A stretch of 64,000 nt of DNA, from NCBI GenBank assembly GCA_024364735.1, contig JAGFNQ010005665.1, positions 207,022-271,021 on the forward strand. Reading direction: 5' to 3'. The DNA comes from Boesenbergia rotunda. Taxonomy: Eukaryota; Streptophyta; Magnoliopsida; Zingiberales; Zingiberaceae. The translations under genes were made by a program, and so were the position numbers. Below, piece by piece: positions 12,720 to 25,030 of this stretch; the first letter of the stretch is position 1; each line of letters starts with the position of its first letter. Below the pieces are notes generated by a model, which made no database searches, was not told the origin of the DNA, and saw only the letters and a list, made by a program, of their open reading frames with translations.

Positions 12720-13110
12720 GAGATCTACAAATTGATGAGAAAAATGACTTCTGGTCAAATTAGGAGTGATATATCATATTGCACCAAATTTTTTATATGA
12801 TGTCATATACTGTATCGTAAATTTTGATATGGAGAAAATATAAACTAATATCATATTGAAAATTTGATATACGTACTAGATTTTTGATATGATATAAATT
12901 TCATATCGTTTATACTAAAATTTTAATGTTAGAATGGTATATACCGTACAAAAATATTAAATCTTATACTGATATCGAAAAGTTTAGTACGGTATAATAC
13001 TATACCAACATTTTAAATAAACCGTTAATATCGGTATATATCTGTATAGTATGTGTGGTATATTGGAATGTTTAATATTTTCTCCACCCCTAAATCAAAT
13101 ATTTAAAAAC
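12720..13110. other. AT-rich spacer
   Basis: Low-complexity AT-rich DNA rich in TATATCGGTATA-like and GATATGATATAAA-like phrases. No gene or clear element end is visible. Confidence 0.5.
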
Positions 13111-13119
13111 AATAGCGAT

Positions 13120-13920
13120 ATATTGAAACAAAATCATATGATATGATGCATCTACAATAGGATCTAGCCATCATCTTTTCAATAAGGCAAAACTAAAATC
13201 GAATGTAATGGTAAACGAATGACTGACCCAAATTCATCGCTAAAGTCATTGCTTTTTATTTGTCATTGTATGAATTCCTGCAAGGTCTTCTATAGAAGTG
13301 GGTAGCAATCAAAGCTTGGTCTCAATGGGAAAGTGTACAAGAAGAAGAAGTGCCAAATCAAAACCCGTCCTATTAAATCAACCTTCTCTTCTTATATACC
13401 AATCACATCATGCAAGGACTATCTACCATAAAAGCTCATAACTTGTTAACATGTCCTCGGGGCTATGGTACAGCGGTAGGATAACTAGTTGTTAACCCAA
13501 GCATCCGCGGTTCGATCCCCAGCTACGGTACATTTTATAGGAATTTTTCTTTCAAATGGAGTGCGAACCCTGGGACGCTAGGCTTCTAGACTGTCCACCG
13601 TGAGCGCTTTCCGATTTACCCTGGTGACAGATGGGAAACTTCCGTGGGGCCGGGCCGGTCACCTCAGATTCAATTTGTCTGTTGCCTGGTTCATCATTTT
13701 TTTCATGACTTGTTAACATCCTATTAATGCTAACAAACCAAGTTATTGGATGTAACCATTGAATCTACATCTAATAATCAAAACCTTCTTCATGCTTAAA
13801 GCATTAGATCACTTAATTGGAGTTTAATTCTTTAATGACAAAATTATTATATTATTGTTTATCTCATATTAGCTAGCCTTATAGAGACTTAATCCTTCAA
13901 TCTTCCATTTTAGGCTATAT
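13120..13920 (+). repeat. Left copy of a dispersed direct duplication (with 27.24 kb)
   Basis: From GATGCATCTACAATAG through ATCATCTTTTCAA, AAATCGAATGTAATGG, GTATGAATTCCTGCA and TCAACCTTC, this block matches 27240-27640 in the same order and strand. The match resumes after the SINE with GAGACTTAATCCTTCAAT near 13885. The SINE at 13453-13703 interrupts this copy only. It has no coding frame. It could be a segmental duplication or an old dispersed repeat. Confidence 0.75.
13453..13703 (+). mobile_element. SINE, second family, plus orientation
   Basis: Box A GGCTATGGTACAGCGGTAGG and box B GGTTCGATCCC (near 13509) head a body with GCGAACCCTGGGACGCTAGG, CTAGACTGTCCACCGTGAGC and a 3' end TTGCCTGGTTCATCA then T's. 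Near-identical 16-bp target copies flank it: CATAACTTGTTAACAT at 13437-13452 and CATGACTTGTTAACAT at 13704-13719. The matching block at 27 kb lacks this insertion, which independently defines its limits. Confidence 0.88.
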
Positions 13921-14200
13921 ATGATATTGTATACACCACACATCTTAATTGAACTCAACATATCAAGACTTTTTGGGTTAAATACCTCTTTAAATAATTT
14001 AGTACATTAATTCAATTAGTAATGACTAAAGAAGTCAATGTTACTATAACTATAATAATATTAAACAGTAATTATAGAGCTAATTTCATGAATGACATAG
14101 GTTAAATGTGGATATGTATATAAAAATCGTACGAAATATGATCTATGCATGCTCATTCTCAATAATCCTCCTTATGACCCAAATCAGGTCTATAAAATCG

Positions 14201-15059
14201 TGTAGAGCCTGCTAGAGGGGAGTGAATAGTCCTGCAAAGTTAAACTAAATCATTTACTAATTCATAAGCAAAGATAGAGATTAGTTAAGCATAAGTAAAC
14301 ACAACAACTAAAAAAAAAGATGCTCTGAATTTTACTTGGCTTCAACCTAGGTGGTTGCTAATCCAAGGCGTTGAAAGCTCTACTATCAAACTCCTTTAAT
14401 GAAGGCAAAGAAGCCTCTTATACTCGTTGAAAGCACAGAACCGAATTAGAAAACTGAGTACAAGTTATTGTTCTAATTCAGAGCTAAAAAGACTCTATTT
14501 ATAGATCTTGGAAAGGTTATCTTGTTGCTGATATGGCATATCCCGAGCGCCTATATCAAATGGGGGTACTTGAGTTGGGTCAAACACTTATCCACGTCAC
14601 AATGGCCATAGAGACAACTATTTCTAGATAAAGCAGTATTCCCGGGCACTCGGGACTCCGAGTGTCCTGGACAACTCAGGTGCCCTATTCATATGAGTGC
14701 CCTGGACAACTCAGGCGCCCCGGGCTACTCCGAGCGCCCTGGACGGGTTCTGGTCAACCTTCAATTGACCAACCTTTTAACGCTTTTGGGTGATTTTTGA
14801 TTGTCTGAAGTTGGGCTCACCCGAACCCAAACTTCTGACCTTCTCCTCGAGCAGTCTTTCTCCCTGGCTTCTCATCCCTTGGACACCCCGTGCATCCTTC
14901 TCGCTTCACCAGTGTACTCTTCTATAGCTTTTCATCCCTCGGATGCACCGAATCATCGGCTCCCTTCACGTGTACTCTTTATCGCTCACCGTGTCTTCCG
15001 CTTAACTTCTTGTGTTCCTAAGTTCATGTATACTTAGACATAAGGCATCAAAACTAACA
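14201..15059 (-). mobile_element. Probable LTR, minus orientation
   Basis: On the minus strand the block starts TGTTAGTTTTGATGCC and ends CTAGCAGGCTCTACA, the TG...CA termini of an LTR. A TATAAATAG box lies on the minus strand at about 14496-14506, and the stretch near 14640-14750 has GCGCCC-type repeats like those in other LTRs here. I found no matching target duplication (flanks AATCG and GGACC), so it may be one LTR of a broken element, or the ends may be slightly off. Confidence 0.5.
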
Positions 15060-15342
15060 GGACCTAACTTAACTCGGTTGACTATATTAAAACTATCCCG
15101 GGGTACTTATAGGGTCTAAATCATATTTACTAATACCTTATGTTAAACTATAGGGGTAAATCATGATTCAACCATATGACTCAAAATTGAGCCTTACATC
15201 ACATTTACAAATAATGTATACAAAATCGCAATAGTAAATCACGATATCTTTATGTCAGAAAGTCAAATCCTTATACACATGAAAAACTTTAGCATGTACA
15301 ATAAGTAAAAAAATACATGTGTTTATTAATATAGAAAAAAAA

Positions 15343-15405
15343 TGTTGACCAGGTAACAGACGAACCTGGGATGACCGGCCCGGCCCCACGGAAGTTTCCT
15401 ACCGA
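15343..15405 (-). mobile_element. 3' fragment of second-family SINE
   Basis: About 60 bp matching the 3' part of the SINE at 12431: GAACCTGGGATGACCGGCCC and CCACGGAAGTTTCC. The head is missing; the match breaks at about 15405. Confidence 0.7.
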
Positions 15406-15789
15406 ATAAGTACTTCATCAAAAGGAAGAATCCTCATATTCAATACATGTTGATGAAACATCTTAGGTGACAAGTCTTTAGTGAGCGGATCCGTTAACAT
15501 GGAATATGTCTTTATTGGCTCTATCATAATTTAACTATCCCGAACTCTTTTGTTAACCGTCAGCAACTTTATGTTAATGTGTTTAAACTTTGACGAACTG
15601 TGTTTATTCTTGAAATATAATTTTACAGCTTTATTTTCACAATTGATCTACAATGGTCTATCAATACCCCCAATGATATGTAAACCAGTGATATGGTTTT
15701 ACATTCCTATCGCATAGTTAGAAATTTCATAGCAGACTATAAACTCTGCCTCCATACTGGAAGTGACTATTAGCATTTGTTTGATGCTT

Positions 15790-17330
15790 TTCCATCATAT
15801 AACCCCTCCTATCAGCATGAAGACATAATCTGAAGTGGACCTCCTACTGCTTAAGCATCCAGCAAAATCAGAATTTGAATATCCAATGATCTCCAAATGA
15901 CCTGATCTTCTATATGTGAGCATGTAATCCTTAGTTTTTTGTAAATATTGCATAACCCTCTTTACAACTTTCCAATACTCTAGTCCAGAGTTACTCAAAT
16001 ATCTACCTAACATCCCCACGATGTACATAAAATTTAAATGCATACATACTTGTACATATATTAAACTTCCTACTACCGATGCATTGGAGAATTATTGCAT
16101 TTCCCTAATCTTAAGTTCTTAGCGTGGACATTGCTGCAAGCTAAGTCTATCATTCTTTGACATAGGAGTGTTGCAGAAGCACATTTCCTATATAGGTCTT
16201 TTATGATAGTCTTAGTTGTACCTTGAATGATTACAAAAAATCTATATGCCTAAGACAAAGGATGCATCACTAACATTCATCATTTCAAATTCACATAATA
16301 GAAATGATTTAGTTTATAGTAGCAGATTCTTATCATTGCTTGCCGGCAAAATATCGTCCATATACAGAATAAGTATTAATCAATTAGATTCTTCTTGAAA
16401 TCGTATGAAGAAATCATTTGATCAAACTTCCAGTACCATTGACAAGATATCTACTTTAAACTATAAATGGACTTCCTTAATTTACAAAGTCCTTCGGTTG
16501 CACCATGTATATAGTTTTCTCAATGTTTCCATTGAGAAATACAATTTTAATGTCAATTTAGTGTAGTTCTAGATCATAATGCGTTTCAAGTGTCATATTA
16601 TCCTAATAGAGTCTTTCGTCAAAATTGATGAAAAAGTTTTTTTATAATTAATGTCCCACTTCTGAGTGAATCCCTTGGCGACTAGACATATCTTATACTT
16701 ATTAACATTATCATGTGAATCTCATCGGTTTTAAATATTCATTTACAACTAACAGGTCTCACACCTTCAAGCAATTCGACAAGTTCTCAAATATCGTTGT
16801 TCACTATAGACTTCATTCATTCCCTAATGGCTTCAATCCATATTTCTAGATGAGGCATTGCTTAACCTTTTGGAAAAATGTAGGATCATCTTCCAACCTT
16901 ATGTCAAACTCATGCTCCTGGAAATATACGTAATCATGTAACATAGTAGATCTCTTTTTCCTCATGGATCTCCTTAGTGATACTTGATCTTGAGGAGATG
17001 GAATTCATGCTCAACCATATGAGGAAATACCTCTATTTGAGCTAATGTCTCCTCCATTTGAATTGGAGGTGATATGGGAATTTTATGGTCCACTACCCCT
17101 TCTAGTTGTGCAACTTTATCTATATGTAAAATGGTAACCATTTCATTATCAATTACATCAGTAGTTATTATATTAAGATTATCAATGCTTTCCTCAAATG
17201 ATATTTTTTTGCTTTATCACTACTACCATCATCCTTAATGAAATTGACATTATCTATCTCAAAAAAGATCTATTCAAGGGGTTGAAAAATTTAAAGCCTT
17301 TTGAGTTTTTAAAGTATCCTACAAAATTGC
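15790..17330 (-). pseudogene. Degenerate Ty1/Copia pol (integrase end to RNase H)
   Basis: Minus-strand fragments appear in family order. Near 17330 the frame reads NFVGYFKNSKGFKFFNP, the region just after integrase. Near 16340-16375 it reads LILYMDDILPAS, with the catalytic YMDD at 16353-16364. From 16043 to 15795 an open stretch holds GRYLSNSGLEYWKVVKRVMQ, then HLEIIGYSNSDFAG at the start of RNase H. Between these the frame is broken by many stops and shifts, so this is a dead element. No LTR pair can be joined to it with confidence. Confidence 0.85.
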
Positions 17331-18080
17331 AACTAATAGTTTTTTAATCCAATTTTCTTTCATTAGGCGTATAGGGTCTAGCCTTAGCTAGTCAACCCCA
17401 GACATGTAGATGCCTAATACTAGGCGTTCTACCTAGACCCGATCATGATTCAGAACTGACAGTTTGACGATTCTTGATAGGTCAACCTTTAACATTAATT
17501 GTCCAAGAAGATTATGGTTCATAGTTCAGAAATGGCAGTTTACAATTTGCCATGATTCAAGGTTATACATGCTAAATAGCATTTCACACATAAAGAGCAT
17601 ACTTTGGCATTAACTATACATGCTAAATAGCATTTCACACACATTAACATTAAATACACATACAAAATAGCATTTCTATCAGTTGGAGAATTCAAACACA
17701 ATGAATTTTAGCATAATTTATGTATATGAAATAGCACAATTGAATGAAAATAAAATATATAAGGGACTTAACAAACTGATCTCCTAGAATATACAAGCTA
17801 CTTTGGCTATAAATATACAAGGTACACTAAGGGTAAATCAAATATATCACAAGTCAAGTATTTAATTTCCCTTCAAAAAGTGATTCAATAATTGAATCAA
17901 AACTGCAATGGTGCAACACAATCTGGCATGGAACAAAGCATGCATCCTTGTGGGTTCCTCCTTAACCTAACACACTCTTAAGGCATCCTTTTACCATAAG
18001 GAAGACATACTCATGTGTCTTAGGGGTCAATGAGTGCTAAGTTGACCTATTGATTTTTGCTCTAAGTGTTTGATGAGGTA
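17331..18080. other. Gene-less spacer with a short tandem repeat
   Basis: No gene seen. Around 17560-17670 the phrase ATACATGCTAAATAGCATTTCACACA repeats imperfectly about three times. The stretch next to the Copia remnant may be part of the same dead element. Confidence 0.45.
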
Positions 18081-18943
18081 TGTTGGGACAACTCCGCGTG
18101 TCCCTAGAGAAGTCAAGGTCAAGGCTAGTCAAATTCAGGGCTCACGTGATGCAAGCCCAAGAAGATAGTTCCGCCCACTTGGTTGGATCCAACCCGTCCT
18201 GACCAAATAATCAGTGGGTTACCAAGGAGGCATAAGGGATCCCTCCCAAGCGAGCGATACTTCCCGAGCAGGTGACATCTCCGGCCCAGGTGGGTTCGGT
18301 CGGGCGATAATTCCTCCCTAGCGGGTGACACCTGTCCTAGGTGAACTCAAGTTGCTCGGTCTGACACTCTTGGTAAAGCCGCGGGTCTCTATCACTTTCG
18401 TCAAGTGTTTTACAGGAAAGGAAATTAATGGAGTATGCAAAGAATCTATGACTTGAGTAAATACTCATGATCGGAGCAGGAATCCAATAAAACCAAGAAA
18501 GATAATAAATAGACTCTTTAATGCCCAGAATGACATTAAAGGAGGGTAGTAATGAGAGAGGCGAACCATTAACGAGGTGATAATAGTCTTAAAAGCAATA
18601 ATAACGATTGCATCAATGATTAGCAGTTATTAATACCGAGGAATACAAACAGTTAGAGAGGGAAGCAGCATGAAGGGGGCTTATTTTATCTTTCTCTCTC
18701 ATTTTTTCCTCAATTTTTTTTATTCCGGAGTTCTAACTTGAGCATCGGAGTGATAATCGCCGAGACATTTCCGGTGTCATTCTAACTCTCTTTCTTGGAG
18801 TTTGTGATTGTTTTCAAACGCGCTTCAACTGCCAACCTTCTTCAGTAGACTTCCATCTCTTAGCATCTCGATCTAAGTCAAGGCTCCCTGTCACCAAGTG
18901 ATCGTCCATTGAGGATATCTTTTCCGGAACAATGTTATCAACA
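18081..18943 (+). mobile_element. Putative LTR fragment
   Basis: It begins TGTTGGGACAACTCCGCG and could end at AACAATGTTATCAACA, giving TG...CA termini. The 5' half is GC-rich with repeated TCCCGAGCAGGTGACA-like phrases, typical of U3 regions in this window. I found no target-site duplication, so ends and identity are tentative. Confidence 0.4.
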
Positions 18944-18959
18944 AACATGATTTTCAAAG

Positions 18960-20085
18960 GTTTATAATGTTTTGAAATATATGTATATATAAATACATTA
19001 AAATATTATTATATTGAATAACTATTTTGAAAATAGTTTTAAACAAAATAATTCTATAAATTATGAAAACTTTTCAAAATATTTTCAATTTAATGGTCAT
19101 TGTCATCTCAACCATTCCAAGTATCCCATAACAATTAATCACGGTAACCTTATTAATTTTGTTAGATATTTTTAAATTTACTTGCTTGAAAATTTAAGTT
19201 TGAATTTGAAAGATTAGTTGACCTTGTATTAAAGTTAAGTTCATCCTTCAATCACTTAAATGCACATTTTAAAAATCAACTTCAAGATCATGATAAGGGT
19301 CTTCTTTGATATTGAAACAATGATCGCTTCTTTAGAAAAATCTTTTTCAAGAAAATATACACTTGTCATATTCTTGAAAATCTTAGTCTAACTAGTTTAT
19401 GATGTAAGGAGGTTGTTTCAATCATTTCCTATCAACTTATTGTACCAAGTAGCATACTCCATATCCAACCCAGATACACATAGACTAAATTTACCTAATA
19501 TATTATTATCTCATCGCATTCTGATATTAGGTTGTCAAGTATTAAATAATTTTTTTAATTTAACTATTTTAAATTAAGCAAGAAATCAAAGCTAGCGCGT
19601 ATGATATGACTGGCATAAACAAGCCTAAAATAAAAAATTAAAATATGTATATAAGTGGATGGCATGTATGCCGTACACCAAACAAGTAAAACAACTAAAT
19701 GACTAATAGTTGATTCTTAATCTATTAATATCTATAAAATATAATTTTGAATGCAGATGTGACATTCATAGGGAATTTAAGATTCCCACCTAAACCGAAT
19801 ATAAATTTTCTAAATAAAAAATTTATAATTAAAAATACAAATTCAAAAGAAAATATATAATTATAAATCCTAAAAAAGAAAAATTCAGATTTTAATCCAA
19901 AATTAAAATTTTAAAAAATAATTTATTAAATTCAAAAAAGACAATTTCAAATTTTATATTTTAAAATATCCAAAATTAAAATTTTAAATAAGTTATAATG
20001 ATTAAGTAAAGTACATAAAAAATAAATTTAATTTAATTTTAATGAAATATAATCTTTAACTTTTCTTGAGTTGATGTAAGAAAAA
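18960..20085. other. AT-rich spacer before the U2-like gene
   Basis: AT-rich DNA with many stops in every frame. No gene, RNA or clear element end seen. Confidence 0.5.
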
Positions 20086-20090
20086 TAATA

Positions 20091-20140
20091 GTCTCACATC
20101 TGAAGTTATTAAGGTGAATTATACACAGAGCAATTATAAA
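20091..20140 (+). promoter_or_regulatory. Plant snRNA-type promoter elements (USE and TATA)
   Basis: GTCTCACATCT at 20091-20101 is a near match to the plant upstream sequence element RTCCCACATCG. TTATAAA at 20134-20140 is a TATA box 34 bp before the U2-like start. The spacing between the two (starts 43 bp apart, about four helical turns) is that of Pol II-type plant snRNA genes. Two USE positions deviate from consensus. Confidence 0.7.
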
Positions 20141-20167
20141 ATTGGACAAAGAACGGTAAAACAACTC

Positions 20168-20363
20168 ATACCTTTCTCGGTCTTTTGGCTAAGATCAAAT
20201 GTAGTATCTGTTCTTATCAGTTTAATATCTGATATGTGGGTCATTGGTCCACTTTGATATTAAATTAATTTCTATATGGGAATGACCTATCACAGTACCT
20301 TGCTACTAGGGTTTTCATGTGTCACCTGTGTGTTGCACTATAGCACAGGCCTGACACACTACT
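20168..20363 (+). ncRNA. U2 snRNA-like gene (diverged, possibly non-functional)
   Basis: The first about 60 nt are nearly canonical U2: ATACCTTTCTCGG, then TTTTGGCTAAGATCAA, the branch-site pairing GTAGTA (20201-20206) and TATCTGTTCTTATCAG. Stem IIa keeps GTGGGTCATTGGTCCAC. Later parts remain recognisable (GTTGCACTATAGCACAGGCC), and the length of about 196 nt fits plant U2. The region expected to hold the Sm site reads AATTTCTATATGG, which breaks the RAU(4-6)GR consensus, and several stem changes are present. A promoter lies at the right distance, so it arose as a gene copy and not from retroposition of the RNA. A near match to the plant snRNA 3' box lies at about 20370-20381. Confidence 0.82.
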
Positions 20364-20399
20364 ATCAAAGCAAAGTAAACTTTAGATCGCATCACCATT

Positions 20400-21640
20400 A
20401 ATATCTTATATTATAAAAAAAATAATATTATATCTTATATTGACATGAATCCAAGATGAAATAAAATTTTTCATTTTCATTTTTTATTTAGTAATAAAAA
20501 TTGACATATATATATTATCACTAAACATGTTACTTGAATTGTGTAAGATTTCCGTGAATCGCATGGGTATTATACTAGTAATTATTAAATTCTTGATTTG
20601 ATATGTTTCTTAGGGATTCAAGAATATGTCAACATACTCTGACACATTTTATTTTTTATTAATTTAATTATTTCATTGGTAAAATTTTACTAATTAGTCA
20701 CATAATTATAAGGCACTTAATAATAATTAGTTTAAAATTTTAGTTAAGGATTTTTTTATTAATTTTAGATTTTATTTGCTAAAATTTATTGATTAAAATT
20801 TCATATTTAATTTCGAATTTCCAGAATTAATTTCGAATTTTTTGAAATAGTCTTTTTTCATATTTAAAAGGTATTTTATTATAATGAATTTCAAAATTTA
20901 AATTCGAATATTTTACATTTAAATTTGAATTAGCATTTTTAAGATTTGAACTTTTATTTTCTAATTTTTTAAGATTTAATTTCAAAATTTACAATATTAT
21001 ATCTTTAAGATTAGAAATTATCTTATTTGAAATTTTATCTTTTGAATTTGTAAAATATAATTTCGAATAAAAATTTGAATTTATCTTTTCAGAATTTGAA
21101 AAATTATTTTTTAAATTTGTCATTTAAGATTTGTAATTTCCAAATTTCCAAATTTAATTTATGATTAAGATTTAAAATTTTCTTTTTAAGATTTGTATTT
21201 GTTTGTAGATTTATATTTTGAATTTATCTTTTTAAGATTTGTAATTCTATATTTTGAATTTTTAAAATTTAAATTAGTAATATTTTATTTTTCAAATTAT
21301 TTTTGGAATTATCTTCATCAATTAAGTTATTATTTAATTCCGAATTATTTAAATTTTTAAGATTAAAATAGATCAAATTATTTTTAGAATTATCATGATT
21401 AATTAATATTTTATTTAAATTTGAATTATTTAATTTAATTTGATTTTTGATTTATCATAATTATTATTTTAATTATTAATTAAATTAATTTTATCTTGAT
21501 TTGTTTAAATTATTAATTAATTTTGGATTAATTATATTTATTAAATTTGACTTGTTCAAGTTAAATTTATATTGTGAATTATATCGATAATTTATTAATT
21601 TTGAATTTATTAATTAAAAATTTTCAGTCCCTATCAGCAA
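20400..21640. other. Very AT-rich low-complexity DNA
   Basis: Dominated by degenerate phrases such as TTTAAGATTTGAATTT, AATTTCGAATTT and TTAATTAAATTTGAATTA. No coding potential. It looks like a decayed simple-sequence region; an origin cannot be told. Confidence 0.6.
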
Positions 21641-21689
21641 CTTTTAACCGAGAGTAAATCACTAGAAAATGCATAATTAACAATGATGT

Positions 21690-22280
21690 TGTTACTGACT
21701 TAAATTTTAAGTAATCATAACTTTTGACTGAAATTGAATTACGAGAAGTGCAATATATCAAATCAGAGATCTCTGAATGAACTTCGATTTGACATATAGT
21801 GTGTCCTTTGATTTAATCTTAGCCAAAAGTATATCAAATCGAATATCTCTGAATGAGTTTCGATTTGATATATTATGTATTACGTAGTTTAATCTCAATG
21901 TATTGTGTTGCTAATTTTCAAAATAAGCAAAACATTGCTGACATAAACTTTGAGAGATCATAATTTTTAACTCGGATTGAATCATAAGACACATAATATA
22001 TCAAATCGAATGTCTCTAAAAGAGTTTCTAGATATATTGTATGTCACATGATTTAATCTCAGTCAAATATTATAATATTTTGAAGATCGATAATATTGTT
22101 GCTGATTTTTCAGCAGCATAATGATTATGTTGTTGATTTTATTGTTGTTTTTTTAAAAGATCATAACTTTTAACTAGCAATAAATCACGAGAGTTATAAT
22201 ATATCAAATTGAAGTTCATTTAGAGATCTTCGATTTGATATATTATGTGTCTCGTGATTCAATTACAGTCAAAAATTATA
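21690..22280. repeat. Array of four imperfect hairpin units
   Basis: Four times an arm with ATATATCAAATCGAA is followed after a 15-20 nt loop by the complementary TTCGATTTGATATAT: near 21752-21797, 21829-21873, 21997-22037 and 22199-22243. In the first unit the complementarity extends to arms of about 45 nt, from ACTTTTGACTGAAATTGAAT to ATTTAATCTTAGCCAAAAGT. Spacing between units is uneven (77, 168 and 202 bp). It has no coding frame. Confidence 0.75.
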
Positions 22281-22289
22281 GTCTCTCAA

Positions 22290-23090
22290 AATTTAAGTTG
22301 TTAATAATATTGGTGTTGATTTTCGAAATGACTAACACTAGTGTTGATTTCGAAAATCAAAATTGTTGTGTTGCTGATTACTTAGATAGGAAAGAGAAAT
22401 TATTTTTTATTGCATGTATATAAAATAGAGAAAAGAAAAATAAGAGGAGAGTGTATGTATGTAATATTTACCAGATAAATCGTGTAAAGGAAAGAGAGAC
22501 TATGTTATTGGGACATTTCCAAAATCACAAATGTGATTGAGGAAAACAAATATTCACTTATGTTCTTTGGTAAAATGCCCTATTATATTGTTAATTGATT
22601 TAAAATTTATTGAAAAAATTAAATTTGAATTAATTATTTTAGATTTATCTTGATCGAATAAAAAATATATTTTGTTAAGATTATGATTAATTTTAACTAG
22701 TTTTATATTGATCGTGTCATTTTCTTAATTAAGTTTATTATTAATATTAATTAATTTTGAATTATTAATAAATGAATTATTCAAATTAGAAATATTTTAT
22801 TTATTAAATTATTATTTAAATTTAGATTTTCTAAATTAATTAAATTTAAGACTTTCAAATTAATTTTATCTTCTTTAATTGAAGTAATCAACATGTTAAT
22901 TCTTTCTAATTTATTACAATAGTTTGAAAATTCATGCAATTTAATTATGACATTTAGTCCCTCTCTCCTGTACTTAAAACATATAATATATAATTTAAAA
23001 CTTAAATTTACCATCATACCTTTTCTCCTCCTCAATCTTTGGCCTCCTGCTCCCTTGACGGATAGTCCGATCGAGAGTCCTGATATCAAT
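22290..23090. other. AT-rich spacer
   Basis: AT-rich with no gene. Short frames on the minus strand near 22780-23190 are AT-driven and match no family I know. Confidence 0.5.
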
Positions 23091-24006
23091 TGGAGGACCT
23101 GTGCAAATTGATAAAGGAACATCAAAGGACCGGTACAAATTGATAAAGAGAGGGTGAATATTAATCGCTCCTTTCTTTGATTTCATCATTCATTCGTTTC
23201 TATTAGACAAGAAGTTGTAGTAGAATTAAATAACAACAAAACAAAAAGACATAAGTGATTTACTTGATTCCTAACCCCCATGATTAGTATATCCAAGGCC
23301 TATGTATAGAAGGTGTCTGTCCGCTATTTTTTTTATCTCTTTTCTAGAATTTTTTTCGAAGGTGGAGAAACCACTTACCATTTAAGTATAATCAAAATAT
23401 AATGAAATAACGTGCATGTATTTAAATAAATACAAATAAATTTGTCGAGCTAATCTGGAAGTTTTAAGCGCAGTGTACTCCTCCTGGACCTTATCGCAAA
23501 GCTTCGCAGCATGTTTTCTTCAAACACAAAGTAAGAGTAGGAGAGAAGTAGAGAATTGATGTTCGAGTTTTGTTCCTAAGGCTTCTTTTTATAGACCGTT
23601 TTCAGTCTATAGATCCCCGGGATCGGTCTACCAATCCTAATCAATTATGATCACCACAACTAAGTTTATCACAATCTATATCTTGTTGTTATCAAATTGA
23701 TCAGTCTATCCAACCCATTCGGAGCACTGAACTAGTTTTTCAATCTACCAAACTGATTTTTTGGTCTACCAAATCGATTTTTCAATATAGCAAACTAGCA
23801 TAGGTCCGATTCAACCTGAGTTAAATTCGGTTCACCTCGGACTTGATATTGTTGGTGCAAGTAGCATCAATGATGTTCTCCTTTAAGTGTTTTAATGTTT
23901 GACAATACACTTAAGTCAGTGATACAATGAACAGACAAAGGGGAGCAAAGGAGAAGTAACCTAAGTTGAAGAAATGTCCTAGTTAACCTAGGTATCGTAA
24001 CCCTAA

Positions 24007-24304
24007 GACCTAGCGAAGGGCTGCTAGGCACCTAGCGAAGGGCTGCTAGGTATCGTAACCCTAAGACCTAGCGAAGGGCTGCTAGGTATCATAACCCTAA
24101 GACCTAGCGAAGGACTGCTAGACACCTAGCGAAGGACTGCTAGGCACCTAGCGAAGGGCTGCTAGGCATAGAAGACCTAGCGAAGGGCTGCTAGGCATAG
24201 AAGACCTAGCGAAGGGTTGCTAGGCACCTGGCGAAGGAAAGCTAGGGCATGAAGACCTGGCGAAGGACTGCTAGGCACCTGGCGAAGGATTGCTAGGTAA
24301 TGAA
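24007..24304 (+). repeat. Minisatellite of about 11 units in LTR U3
   Basis: The core CCTAGCGAAGGGCTGCTAGG is repeated about 11 times. Units come in a short form ending GCAC and longer forms carrying TATCGTAACCCTAAGA or CATAGAAGA linkers. Each core contains the near-palindromic pair CCTAGC and GCTAGG. Confidence 0.9.
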
Positions 24305-24639
24305 GTCTTGGTCCAAGGGACTGAGCAACTTAGTTGAGCGATGACTAAGGACATGAGTAGAGACGGGTCGGGGTTCGGGCGTCTCGAGATCCGGAGTAAT
24401 CGGAGGCTAAGCAAAAGTCTACCCGAAGGACTGGGTGGCAACCGTCTCTTGAAAGGAGTAGGTGAAGGGCGAGTTCTCGGGGATGGGAACTTGTGCCGGT
24501 TCGACCTAGGGTTTCGTGCAAATCCGAAGTCCGAACCAAGTCCCTAAGGCAAATATTAAATGTATATATGCTTTGTGTTTGTATCTTGCAGGTACCAAGA
24601 TTTGGAGACAAAGCAAGCAGAAAACAGGATTGCAGCCAT

Positions 24640-25030
24640 TAAGCAGGGCGCCCCCATCAGGGGGGGGGGGTGCCCCCATCATCGAGGGCGCCCCCAACAG
24701 CCAGGGCGCCCTGAGCTAAAGAGGAAATCAACAGTTAGGTGAAGCAGGCAGAACAGGTGTCAAGCGGGGCGCCCGGAACATCCGGGGCGCCCGGAACATC
24801 CGGGGCTCCCGGAACATCCGGGGCGCCCGGAACATCCGGGGCGCCCGGGTCAACCCTGTTTCGTTGCTGCGAGGCTGAAGCAATGGATTAGCACTGACTG
24901 GGTTCAAGCTGGGCGCCCGGAAGGTCCGGGACGCCCTGGTCAAAGCTGTTATCAGCTGCGGCGAGGTAGGCGCAGGGATAAAGTTTGACCGAGTCTTCCG
25001 AGGCACCCCCGACGTCCAGGGCGCCCCCAA
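24640..25030 (+). repeat. GC-rich 18-bp minisatellite and related GCGCCC repeats
   Basis: CGGGGCGCCCGGAACATC (18 bp) recurs about 4-5 times from about 24763 to 24850, one copy with a CTCCCG change. Related GGGCGCCC phrases flank it on both sides, and an 11-G run lies at 24660-24670. It lies just upstream of the LTR TATA box. Confidence 0.85.
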
